Position numbers and translations under genes: made by a program
Source of the DNA: JAOUEA01 sp031364965
GTDB taxonomy: Bacteria; Actinomycetota; UBA4738; HRBIN12
Length of the DNA stretch: 64,000 bases
NCBI GenBank assembly: GCA_031364965.1
Contig: JANLXF010000089.1
Span: forward strand, 42,869-106,868
Direction: 5' to 3'
In this document: in pieces, positions 56,820 to 64,000 of the stretch
Position numbering within the stretch: the stretch's first letter is position 1
How the letters are laid out: every line of letters begins with the position of its first letter
The notes under the pieces: model-generated
The model's database searches: none
Told to the model about the DNA's origin: nothing
What the model saw: only the letters and a program-made list of their open reading frames with translations

Positions 56820-56911
56820 ATGTCAAGTGGATGCAGATCGGCGAGGGGATCGCGGAATGTGACGTCGGGCGCTCGTCGTTGAGGCGGCATACAAGAAAAG
56901 GAGCGCCAACG

Positions 56912-57910
56912 ATGCCTGCGATCACGGTCGACGACGCCACCGCCCATCCGCGTGTCCCCGGAACGGGCGACGCCGCCCAGCGTCCTGTCCGTTCCGTCAC
57001 TACCGCGCCCGCCGGCGTGGAGGGCGAAGGGTTCCCCGTGCGGCGTGCGTTCGCCGGGGTCGATCTGGCCGACCTCGACCCGTTCATCCACATGGATCAG
57101 ATGGGCGAGGTCGAGTACGCGCCGGGCGAGCCGAAGGGCACGCCGTGGCATCCGCACCGCGGGTTCGAAACCGTCACCTACATGATCGACGGCACCTTCG
57201 AGCATCAGGATTCGAACGGCGGTGGCGGCGTGATCACGAACGGCGACACCCAGTGGATGACGGCCGGCGCCGGCATCCTCCACATCGAGAAGCCGCCGGA
57301 GCAGCTCGTGATGAGCGGCGGCCTGTTCCATGGCTCGCAGCTCTGGGTGAACCTGCCGAAGGCACAGAAGTGGGCGCCGCCGCGCTACCAGGACCTGCGT
57401 GCGAACGAGGTTGGCTTGCTCGCATCGGCCGACGCCGGCGCGCTCGTGCGGGTGATCGCCGGCGACCTCGCCGGGTACCGGGGTCCCGGCGACACCTACA
57501 CGCCGATCACCTACGCGCACGCGACGCTCGCCCCCGGGGCGCAGCTCGACCTCCCCTGGAACCCGGCCTTCAACGCGCTCGCCTACGTGCTCGCCGGGCG
57601 TGGCACCGTCGGCGCCGAGCGTCGGCCCGTGGAGATGGGCCAGCTCGCGGTCTTCGGACCCGGCGACGCGCTGCGGATCGAAGCCTCGGCCACCCAGGAG
57701 AGCCGGTCGCCGTCGCTGGACGTCCTGCTGCTCGGCGGCCGCCCGATCGGCGAGCCGGTCGCGTGGTACGGGCCGTTCGTGATGAACACCCGCGCCGAGC
57801 TGATCGAGGCGTTCGAGGATTACCAGGCGGGCAAGCTCGGCTCGATCCCAGCCGCCCACCGCACGCCCGACGAGATCGTCGAGACCGACGGCTCGCGGGC
57901 CGGCGACTGA
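56912..57910 (+). CDS. Pirin-family protein
   Basis: 332 residues. Cupin domain 1 with the metal site HPHRGFETVTYMIDGTFEHQD ... GAGILHIE (three His and one Glu), then the second cupin. Some pirins are quercetin 2,3-dioxygenases; others act in redox sensing. ATG 56912 has AAAAGGAG 10 nt upstream. It is convergent with cyclase protein 2, stops 4 nt apart. Confidence 0.93.
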   Translation: MPAITVDDATAHPRVPGTGDAAQRPVRSVTTAPAGVEGEGFPVRRAFAGVDLADLDPFIHMDQMGEVEYAPGEPKGTPWHPHRGFETVTYMIDGTFEHQDSNGGGGVITNGDTQWMTAGAGILHIEKPPEQLVMSGGLFHGSQLWVNLPKAQKWAPPRYQDLRANEVGLLASADAGALVRVIAGDLAGYRGPGDTYTPITYAHATLAPGAQLDLPWNPAFNALAYVLAGRGTVGAERRPVEMGQLAVFGPGDALRIEASATQESRSPSLDVLLLGGRPIGEPVAWYGPFVMNTRAELIEAFEDYQAGKLGSIPAAHRTPDEIVETDGSRAGD

Positions 57911-57914
57911 GGCA

Positions 57915-60900
57915 TCAGGCGCGGTCGCGCCACGCCTGCATCCGCCGAGCGGACGCCACGTTCCCTTTGCGCTCGTACATCGTGAGCGCGTCCGCGAACG
58001 CGGCCTCGGCGTCCTCCCGGCGTCCGGCGCCCCACAGGATCTGGCCTCGGTACCTGACGGTGTCCGCGTGGAAGGTCAGGTAGTCGGTCTCCCGCACCAG
58101 CGCGAGCGCCGCGTCGATGGCGCGGAGCGCCTCGTCGTGGTCGCCGCGGGCGGAAGCCACGAGACCGCTGGCCCAGCCGATCGGAACGATCGCCCCGAAG
58201 TCGTCCGCAGAGGCCATCGCGCGCGCCTCCACGATCAACGGGTCCGACTCCTCGATCCGCCCGACCTCGGCCAGGAAGGTCGCGAGCAGCGACGTCATCG
58301 TCGAGTTGAAGCCCGTCTCGCCTTGGCGATCGAAGAACGCCTTGGCATCGCGCATCTGTGCCTCCGCCGCGGCCTCACGGCCGAGCCTCCAAAGGCTCTC
58401 CGCCCGGCTTTGGTTCTGGATGAAGCTCTCCTGCGGGTTCCCGAGTTCGGCCCAACCACGATCGACGCGTTCGTACGCCACGTCGTACCCATCAGCGTCG
58501 CCGGCCATCGCGAGGAGGCTGCCCATGAGGGCGTCACAGCGGATGCGGCCTTGGACGCTGTCCCCAGTGACCTCCTTCATACGTTCCACCAGGTCGAAGG
58601 CCTCGTTGACCGGCGTCGATCCGAAGTAGGCCTCCGTCAAGAACCCGGACGAGACCAGACTGAGGTAGAGGACCTTGAGCTGGCCGACCCGCGGCAGCAG
58701 GCGTTCAGAGATCGCGAGCGCCTCAGCGCATCGACCGCGCCAGAATGCGAAGGTCGACACGCCGAGCAGCGCCGTGGTGAGCGCGTCCTGGTCGCCGAGC
58801 GCCTCGGCGTCGGCGAGGAGCGCGAGGCACCGTTCATGACCGGCGACGATCCCGTGCTCGGGCTCCATCTGCGAGACGGAGACGAGAGAGAACACCTCCG
58901 CGCGGATCCTCAGAGCGGGCGCCTCGAGCGCTTCAGGCGATCCGAGGAACCCGTCCAGCACCTCCATCGCTCGGGCGTAGTCACCGCGCGACTCCAGGAT
59001 CTCGCCCAGGTCGACGATCGCGGTGGCTCGCGCGATGCCCTCCGCGAGGTCGATCGCCCGCTCGAGCAGGTGAGCGGCGCCCGGCAGGTCGCCTCGCTCC
59101 GTTGCGCGCTCCGCGGACGCATGCAGCGCCCGCGCTGCTTCTCGCGCGAGCGCCCGGGCCCGGTCGTCCGCGGGACCGAGTTCGCTTCGATAGCGGAAGG
59201 CCTGTTCGAGGTGATGACCGACGATCTCCTGGTACTCGCCGACCTGGTCCCCCGCGACCTCCGTGAGCCAGCGTGCGAAGCCCTCGTGGAGATGAGCGCG
59301 TTGCTCCTTCGGCATGGCTTGGTAGGCCGCGTCGCGGATCAGCAGGTGACGGAACCTGAAGGCGTCCTCGCCGGCGAACTCGGCCCGGTCGGGACGTATC
59401 AGTTCTTTGCGTGCGAGGGCGAGCAGGCGAGGCCGAACCTGCCCGCGGAGACCTTCGGCCATCAGCGAGGTCACGGCTCCGGTATGGAAGACCTTGCCCT
59501 CGACGGCGCCACGTTCGATCACGGCTCGTTCCTCGGCGTCGAGCCGGTCGAGCCGCGCCGCGAGCAGCAGCTGGATCGTCGGCGGTACGGTGAGGTCGGC
59601 GAGGTCGTCGACCGCCCGCCAGGCTCCGCCCTCGAACCGGAGCAGCCCGTCGTCGATCAGCATGCCGACCATCTCCTCGACGAACAACGGGTTGCCCTCG
59701 GCGGCCGCGAGGATCCGTTTCCGGGCGGTGCCCGGGAGATCGGCGTCCCCGAGGAGGTTGTCGAGCAGCGCGCCCGCTTCGTCGCCAGCGAGGGGCTCGA
59801 GGAGGATCGAGGTCGCATTCATCTTGCCGCCGCCCCACTCGGGGCGAAGCTCGAGCAGCTCGGGCCGCGCGACGCAAACGAGCAACAGCTCGGCATCGCG
59901 CGACCAGTCGACGAGGTGGTCGATGAGGTCGAGCAGGAGCGGCTCCGCCAAGTGGATGTCGTCGAACAGAACGACGAGCGGCCGATCTCTCGCCAGGCGC
60001 TCGAGGAGCTTGCGCACCCCCCACTGCGCGTCGTCGGCGGCGGTCGGGTCGGCCCATCCGAACAGTCCCCCGACCAGTCGGGCGACCCGGTCGCCCTCCT
60101 CCGCCTCGGCGAGCAGGGCGGCAAGCTTGGATCTCGAGACATCGGCGTCATCCGTCTCGGCGATCCCCGCGGCCTGGCGCACGATCTCGCCGAGCGGGTA
60201 GTAGGTGATGCCCTCGCCGTACGAGAGGCATCGACCCCGCAGGACCGTGGCGTTGGCGTCGGCCAGGAACTCGCGCACGAGCCGCGACTTGCCGACCCCC
60301 GCGGGGCCGAGCAGCGTGAACAGATGTGAGGTGCGCTCGTCACGGGTGCGCTCCAGTCCACGGCGGAAGAGCTCCAGCTCCCTGGAGCGCCCGACCATCG
60401 GCGAGTCGAGGTTCCGCACATGCCCGGCGGTATCGATCAGGACCTCCCGCAGACGGAGGGCCGGCACGCGCTCGGATTTCCCTTTCAGCTCGAGCGGCTC
60501 GACCGGCTCGACCTCTACCGCGTCTTTCACCAGGCGGTAGGTACTCTCGCCCAGGAGTACCTCCCCCGAGCCCGCCGCCTGCTCGAGCCGTGCGGCGACG
60601 TTCACCGTGTCGCCCGTGACGAGCCGCTGGCCGAAGGCAGGGTCGCCCGCGACGACTTCGCCGGTGTTCACGCCGATCCGGATCGCGATCCGCACGTCGT
60701 GGTCGCGCTCGAGCTCGTCGTTCAGACCCTCGAGGGCGGCCTGCATCCCGAAGGCGGCTCGTACGGCGCGGAGCGGATCGTCCTCGTGTAGCCGCGGGAT
60801 CCCGAAGACCGCCATCACCGCGTCACCGATGTACTTCTCGACCGTGCCACCGTGTCGCTCGATCACCGCGGCCATCGCGTCGAAGTACCGGGCCTGCACC

Positions 60901-61085
60901 CGGCGGAGCGCCTCCGGGTCGAGCCTTTCTCCGATCGCCGTGGAGCCCGCCATGTCGGCGAAGACGATCGTCACGACCTTGCGAACCTCGGTGACGGGCT
61001 CGGCAGGCGCGGTCAGCGACGTCGCGCAGTTCAGACAGAACTTCGCGCGTTCCGGGTTCTCTTCGCTGCAGTTCGGGCAGATCAC
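57915..61085 (-). CDS. Zinc-ribbon / class III nucleotidyl cyclase / AAA-STAND / TPR protein (2)
   Basis: 1056 residues from GTG 61085. Same domain order as the protein at 48956-51793: zinc ribbon C3, C6, C17, C20 with identical spacing; cyclase with FADMAGSTA, KYIGDAVMAVFG, LVTGDTVNVAARL; AAA/STAND ATPase (MVGRSRELELFRRGL, GPAGVGKSR near residue 265, VVLFDDIHLAEP); long TPR-like C-terminus. Catalytic Lys, Thr, both metal Asp and N-x-x-x-R are present, so activity is likely. Weak CATAGT -10 box 6 nt before GTG. Divergent from the large paralogous secreted protein. Confidence 0.87.
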   Translation of the reverse strand: MICPNCSEENPERAKFCLNCATSLTAPAEPVTEVRKVVTIVFADMAGSTAIGERLDPEALRRVQARYFDAMAAVIERHGGTVEKYIGDAVMAVFGIPRLHEDDPLRAVRAAFGMQAALEGLNDELERDHDVRIAIRIGVNTGEVVAGDPAFGQRLVTGDTVNVAARLEQAAGSGEVLLGESTYRLVKDAVEVEPVEPLELKGKSERVPALRLREVLIDTAGHVRNLDSPMVGRSRELELFRRGLERTRDERTSHLFTLLGPAGVGKSRLVREFLADANATVLRGRCLSYGEGITYYPLGEIVRQAAGIAETDDADVSRSKLAALLAEAEEGDRVARLVGGLFGWADPTAADDAQWGVRKLLERLARDRPLVVLFDDIHLAEPLLLDLIDHLVDWSRDAELLLVCVARPELLELRPEWGGGKMNATSILLEPLAGDEAGALLDNLLGDADLPGTARKRILAAAEGNPLFVEEMVGMLIDDGLLRFEGGAWRAVDDLADLTVPPTIQLLLAARLDRLDAEERAVIERGAVEGKVFHTGAVTSLMAEGLRGQVRPRLLALARKELIRPDRAEFAGEDAFRFRHLLIRDAAYQAMPKEQRAHLHEGFARWLTEVAGDQVGEYQEIVGHHLEQAFRYRSELGPADDRARALAREAARALHASAERATERGDLPGAAHLLERAIDLAEGIARATAIVDLGEILESRGDYARAMEVLDGFLGSPEALEAPALRIRAEVFSLVSVSQMEPEHGIVAGHERCLALLADAEALGDQDALTTALLGVSTFAFWRGRCAEALAISERLLPRVGQLKVLYLSLVSSGFLTEAYFGSTPVNEAFDLVERMKEVTGDSVQGRIRCDALMGSLLAMAGDADGYDVAYERVDRGWAELGNPQESFIQNQSRAESLWRLGREAAAEAQMRDAKAFFDRQGETGFNSTMTSLLATFLAEVGRIEESDPLIVEARAMASADDFGAIVPIGWASGLVASARGDHDEALRAIDAALALVRETDYLTFHADTVRYRGQILWGAGRREDAEAAFADALTMYERKGNVASARRMQAWRDRA

Positions 61086-61137
61086 AAGGGCACTATGACG
61101 TGTCGGCCGGCCGTCGTGGCTCGAATCGGGCCTGAGA

Positions 61138-61154
61138 TTCAGCGGTGCTTCAGG
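61138..61154 (+). promoter_or_regulatory. TTCAG repeats with 11-bp period before the second secreted-protein gene
   Basis: TTCAGCGGTGCTTCAGG: TTCAG at 61138-61142 and 61149-61153. Same motif and period as at 39123-39140 and 52724-52740. A reversed copy CCTGAG is at 61131-61136. Confidence 0.5.
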
Positions 61155-61207
61155 TGCCGGGTCGCACCATGCCTTCGGTACGCCGTTGCCGACCGAAGGA
61201 GGGCGCC

Positions 61208-62665
61208 ATGCGTGTCGCACGATCTCGAACGACCGACCCCGCAGGACCGATCCGGCGCAGGACCTACACCCGCGCCCTCTCCGCCTCGGTGGCGTTCGCG
61301 CTCCTCGTCGCGACCCTGGGAGGGAGCGCGTCGGGCGCGTCGTCGGCATCGTCGCCGGCCTACGGCCTCGCGTGTGACGCGAGCGCCGCGACCTCGATCC
61401 CGCAACCGACCCAGGCCGAGCTCGACGCGGGAGGGCTCGGCGATCTCCAGCTCGCCCCGGACTCCGCCCGTCGCGACCTGGTCACCGCGCCGTTCTCGAA
61501 CCCGACCTCCATCACGAACCCGCTGTTCCCGATCAGTGATCTGCACTCGGCGGTCCTCAACGGACACGTCGACGGGAAGGTCTTCCACACCGAGACCACG
61601 CTCCTGCCCTGGACCAGGATCGTCGAGTGGACGCCCGGCCAGTGCGTGCGCGTCCTGGTCTCTCAGTACATGGCGTTCCTCGACGGCCGCCTGCAGGAGA
61701 CGGCGATCGATCTGTACGCGCAGGCCGACGACGGGTCGGTGTGGTACCTGGGCGAGAGCGTCTACGACTACGCCACCGATGGTCTCGTCATCACCACCGA
61801 GGGGACCTGGCAGGCGGGGATCGACGGCCCTCCGGCGATGATCATGGCCTCCGACCCGCAGGTGGGCAACGTGAACCGTGCCGAGAACATCCCGGGGAAC
61901 TCGTTCGAGGAAGTGCTGGTGACCGACATCGGCCAGACGTTCGACGGGCCTTCGGGTCCGGTCTCGGGCGGGATCGTCGCCAGGGAGACGCACCAAGATG
62001 CCGCCCCCAGCGACAAGCTGTTCGCCCCCGGCTACGGCGAGTTCCGCTCGACCGATGGCCCCGACGTCGAGGCGATGGCCCTGGCCGCGCCGACCGACTC
62101 ACTGCCGGGTGGCGTGCCCGCCGAACTGACGACGATCTCGGATGGTGCGGATCGAATCTTCGGCTCACCGCTGGCGAACCCGACGCAGTGGCAGCGCGCC
62201 GAGACCACGGCGCAGGCCATGCTCGACGCCTGGGTGGCATTCCGGTCCGGCGACGTCCCGCCTCGCCTGGTCAAGCCCACGCGGCTCGCATTGCATGGCC
62301 TCATCACGCAGATCGCGTCACGGAACCGGCCCGAGACCCACCGCGCGTCGATCGATGCCGCGTACGCGAGCAACGATCTGCAGCTCCGTCACCGGCCGGT
62401 CACCGAGATCGATACCGCGCGGTTCGAGCTGTGGACACGCCGAGCGTTCGTCGATGCCACCGAGGGTTCGCTCGGCGGCGTCCGAAGCGACGTCGTCACG
62501 CTCGATTGGATCCGCGATCGGATCGCGCACACGCTCGACGCGGTCACGCGGATCCGGCTCGACTCGCTGGTGGGCGACATCGGATCGGCGGTCCTTGACG
62601 GCGACCCGGCAGCCGCCGCCACGGCGGCCCAGGACCTGCGGACGCTGATGAGCGGGCTCGTCTGA
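61208..62665 (+). CDS. Large secreted protein, paralogue of the one at 51908-52645
   Basis: 485 residues, GAAGGAGGG before ATG. Signal peptide (ALSASVAFALLVATLGGSASG). Residues ~95-290 repeat the motif series of the smaller paralogue: NPLFPISDLHSAVLNG, FHTETTLLPWTRIVE, ADDGSVWYLGESVYDY, TEGTWQAGIDGPPAMIMASDPQ, DKLFAPGYGEFRS. The C-terminal ~170 residues are helical and extra (VKPTRLALHGLITQIASRN, DLQLRHRPVTEIDTARFELW). Divergent from cyclase protein 2. Function unknown. Confidence 0.78.
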   Translation: MRVARSRTTDPAGPIRRRTYTRALSASVAFALLVATLGGSASGASSASSPAYGLACDASAATSIPQPTQAELDAGGLGDLQLAPDSARRDLVTAPFSNPTSITNPLFPISDLHSAVLNGHVDGKVFHTETTLLPWTRIVEWTPGQCVRVLVSQYMAFLDGRLQETAIDLYAQADDGSVWYLGESVYDYATDGLVITTEGTWQAGIDGPPAMIMASDPQVGNVNRAENIPGNSFEEVLVTDIGQTFDGPSGPVSGGIVARETHQDAAPSDKLFAPGYGEFRSTDGPDVEAMALAAPTDSLPGGVPAELTTISDGADRIFGSPLANPTQWQRAETTAQAMLDAWVAFRSGDVPPRLVKPTRLALHGLITQIASRNRPETHRASIDAAYASNDLQLRHRPVTEIDTARFELWTRRAFVDATEGSLGGVRSDVVTLDWIRDRIAHTLDAVTRIRLDSLVGDIGSAVLDGDPAAAATAAQDLRTLMSGLV

Positions 62666-62670
62666 GCGTT

Positions 62671-62716
62671 GGATCCCGGCCGCTCGCCTCACATCTGAGG
62701 TGGGCGGCCGGGATCC
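62671..62716 (+). terminator. 13-bp perfect hairpin after the large secreted-protein gene
   Basis: GGATCCCGGCCGC (62671-62683) pairs with GCGGCCGGGATCC (62704-62716); the loop itself contains CCTCA-CATC-TGAGG. It begins 6 bp after the stop. A strong intrinsic-terminator-like structure without U-tract. Confidence 0.8.
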
Positions 62717-62869
62717 ATCCGTCCTTTCGACGGGTCGGGTGATCTAGCGGGCGGGGTGCCGCGAAGTACACGCGAACGAGCCCGCACCGCAGGAGGCGAA
62801 CGGCGCATCGCGCCACCGACCTCCTCGGGCGGGAATCCAGCCGCCCGCACCCCCTGAGGAGCCCAACCC

Positions 62870-63289
62870 TTGCATGCCCGCAGAACGACCTTGACCGCGC
62901 TCGCGCTCGCCGCGACGCTAGCTATCGCCGCCTGTTCGTCCGATCGTGCAGACGTCCCTTCCGAGGCCACGCCTTCGAGCTCGGCGGGGGCGAACGCGGT
63001 CTCGATCGCCTCGTTCGCGTTCACGCCGCACGAGCTCGAGATCCCCGTGGGAAGCGAGCTGGTCTGGTCGAACGAGGACGCGATCACTCACACGGTCACC
63101 TCGGGAGTTCCCAGCGACCTCGGAGTGCCGGGGGTATCCGACCCGCAGGCCGCACAGCCCGACGGCCGGTTCGACGAAGAGCTCGATGGTGCCGGAACCA
63201 CCGCCTCGGTCACGTTCGATGAGGCCGGCACCTTTACCTACTACTGCGACATCCATCCAGGGATGAGCGGAGTGATCCATGTCACCTAA
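62870..63289 (+). CDS. Cupredoxin-like lipoprotein
   Basis: 139 residues from TTG 62870 with GAGGAG 9 nt upstream. Lipobox LAIAACSS, a Ser/Ala linker, then a plastocyanin/azurin-like domain: ELEIPVGSELVWSNEDAITHTVTSG with the first His, and TFTYYCDIHPGMSGVIHV with Cys, His and Met ligands. A type 1 copper protein held on the outer face of the membrane. The leader may fold so that TCCTC (62822-62826) pairs with the Shine-Dalgarno GAGGA. Precedes another lipoprotein gene by 34 bp. Confidence 0.88.
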   Translation: MHARRTTLTALALAATLAIAACSSDRADVPSEATPSSSAGANAVSIASFAFTPHELEIPVGSELVWSNEDAITHTVTSGVPSDLGVPGVSDPQAAQPDGRFDEELDGAGTTASVTFDEAGTFTYYCDIHPGMSGVIHVT

Positions 63290-63323
63290 CCGCCCGCACG
63301 ACCACGACAAGGAGGACCACCGA

Positions 63324-64000
63324 ATGCGCACACGACGTACCGGCAAGATCGTCGCCGGCGTGCTCGCCGTCGGGCTCTTCGCCGCTGCCTGCTCATCGAG
63401 CACGGACAGCAGCACGAGCACCGGCGCGAGCAGCCAGTCGACCGCACCCCAGGCCGTCGGTCTGAACGAAGGCGCCCCGGCGCTCGTGCAGACCCTGACC
63501 GACCAGCTCGACAGCCACGTGTACCTCGCGGCGATCGCCATCTCGACCGGTCTGTCGGCCGGGCTGGACTCGCCCGAGTTCACGGCGGCCGCCACCACGC
63601 TCGACACCAACTCCCAGGACCTGGCCGCCTCGATCGCCTCTGTCTACGGGGCCGACGCCGGTGACCAGTTCCTCGCGCTGTGGCGCAAGCACATCGGCTT
63701 CTTCGTCGACTACACCGCCGCCAAGGCGGGTGGCGACAAGAAGGCCGCCGACAAGGCCCTGAGCGCCCTGGACAACTACCGCCAGGACTTCGGTGCCTTC
63801 ATCGACGCGGCGACCGGTGGCAAGCTTCCCGCCGACGCGGTGGCCGAGTCCCTGCAGTTGCACGTGAACAGCCTCGTGACCGCGATCGACGCGGCCGTGG
63901 CCGGAGACCCCGCGGTCTTCGACCTGATCTACGAGGCCGCCACGATGCACATGCCCGAGACCGCCTCGGCCCTGGCCGGCGGCATCTCGGCGCAGATGCC
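63324..64000 (+). CDS. Helical lipoprotein, partial (runs off the window)
   Basis: 225 codons before the right edge. ACAAGGAGG precedes the ATG. Lipobox GLFAAACSS, Ser/Thr linker, then two similar ~105-residue helical units: LVQTLTDQLDSHVYLAAIAIS, FLALWRKHIGFFVDYTAAKAGG, and LQLHVNSLVTAIDAAVAGD, YEAATMHMPETASALAGGI. Histidines and methionines recur at matching places (DSHVY, RKHIG, QLHVN, TMHMPE), suggesting a metal-binding four-helix bundle. Probably co-transcribed with the cupredoxin lipoprotein. No family recognised. Confidence 0.75.
   Translation, partial: MRTRRTGKIVAGVLAVGLFAAACSSSTDSSTSTGASSQSTAPQAVGLNEGAPALVQTLTDQLDSHVYLAAIAISTGLSAGLDSPEFTAAATTLDTNSQDLAASIASVYGADAGDQFLALWRKHIGFFVDYTAAKAGGDKKAADKALSALDNYRQDFGAFIDAATGGKLPADAVAESLQLHVNSLVTAIDAAVAGDPAVFDLIYEAATMHMPETASALAGGISAQM

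Noticed and set aside
58068..60329. A 753-codon plus-strand open frame inside cyclase protein 2
   Set aside because: It is the antisense shadow of a gene with clear cyclase, AAA and TPR motifs, and has no recognisable domain of its own.
1..64000. tRNA, rRNA, insertion sequences, integrases, att sites or prophage genes
   Set aside because: I looked for these in the intergenic gaps and among the protein motifs and found none I could support. Most gaps are under 300 bp, and the one larger gap (33248-33629) holds the riboswitch.

Overview
The window is about 70% G+C by eye and almost fully coding. Several features point to a member of the Actinomycetota: an actinobacterial-type poly(A)/CCA nucleotidyltransferase near a basic-tailed Nudix gene, a PadR regulator coupled to inositol-1-phosphate synthase, a CtpE-like P-type ATPase, nickel superoxide dismutase with its maturation protease, a [2Fe-2S] SoxR, an F420-type LLM enzyme, and a TANNNT -10 box 6-9 nt before many start codons (leaderless mRNAs). 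No rRNA, tRNA, CRISPR, insertion sequence or prophage was seen, so the genus cannot be named. The window looks like ordinary chromosome rather than an island.

Layout. 1-11.3 kb holds housekeeping and transport genes: a TauE fragment, Nudix, an orphan PilT ATPase, a tRNA nucleotidyltransferase, LtrA, a CtpE-type ATPase, signal peptidase I, a MOT1-type molybdate transporter with its MerR-TOBE regulator, and a short YchF-like GTPase. 11.3-16.3 kb is rich in secreted proteins (GDQ-repeat protein, thrombospondin-3-like Ca-binding protein, RTX-type protein, matrixin-like protease) around the divergent sodN/sodX pair. 16.3-28.0 kb has a TusA-DsrE sulfur relay pair, a MarR-MFS operon, two more MFS exporters, a propeller-cupredoxin fusion, an LLM oxidoreductase, the PadR-ino1 operon and a degenerate Doc-like toxin-antitoxin pair.

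28.1-33.5 kb is the most striking locus. On the minus strand, a cobalamin riboswitch with its own -10 box and a downstream hairpin precedes a secreted alpha/alpha-barrel protein, a membrane-anchored protein resembling the transcobalamin C-terminal domain, EcfT, a fused double EcfA ATPase and an ECF S component. I read it as a vitamin B12 uptake system in which the two domains of animal transcobalamin/intrinsic factor occur as two separate surface proteins feeding an ECF importer.

33.6-45.1 kb has YaaA, a PAC2 protein, acetyltransferases, an OmpR-type two-component system, and a five-gene electron-transfer operon (small exported protein, ApbE, ferric-reductase-like membrane protein, NuoF-like flavoprotein, ferredoxin) with no visible flavinylation target. 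45.3-48.9 kb has an aldo-keto reductase, a VOC protein, and soxR divergent from a split transketolase whose promoter carries a near-consensus SoxR box. 48.9-62.7 kb contains two large zinc-ribbon/class III cyclase/AAA/TPR proteins, each next to one of two paralogous secreted proteins, plus a second two-component system, an ArsR-SRPBCC pair and a pirin. Direct repeats of YTCAG with an 11-bp period precede both response-regulator genes and one of the secreted-protein genes. The window ends in two lipoprotein genes, one of them a cupredoxin.
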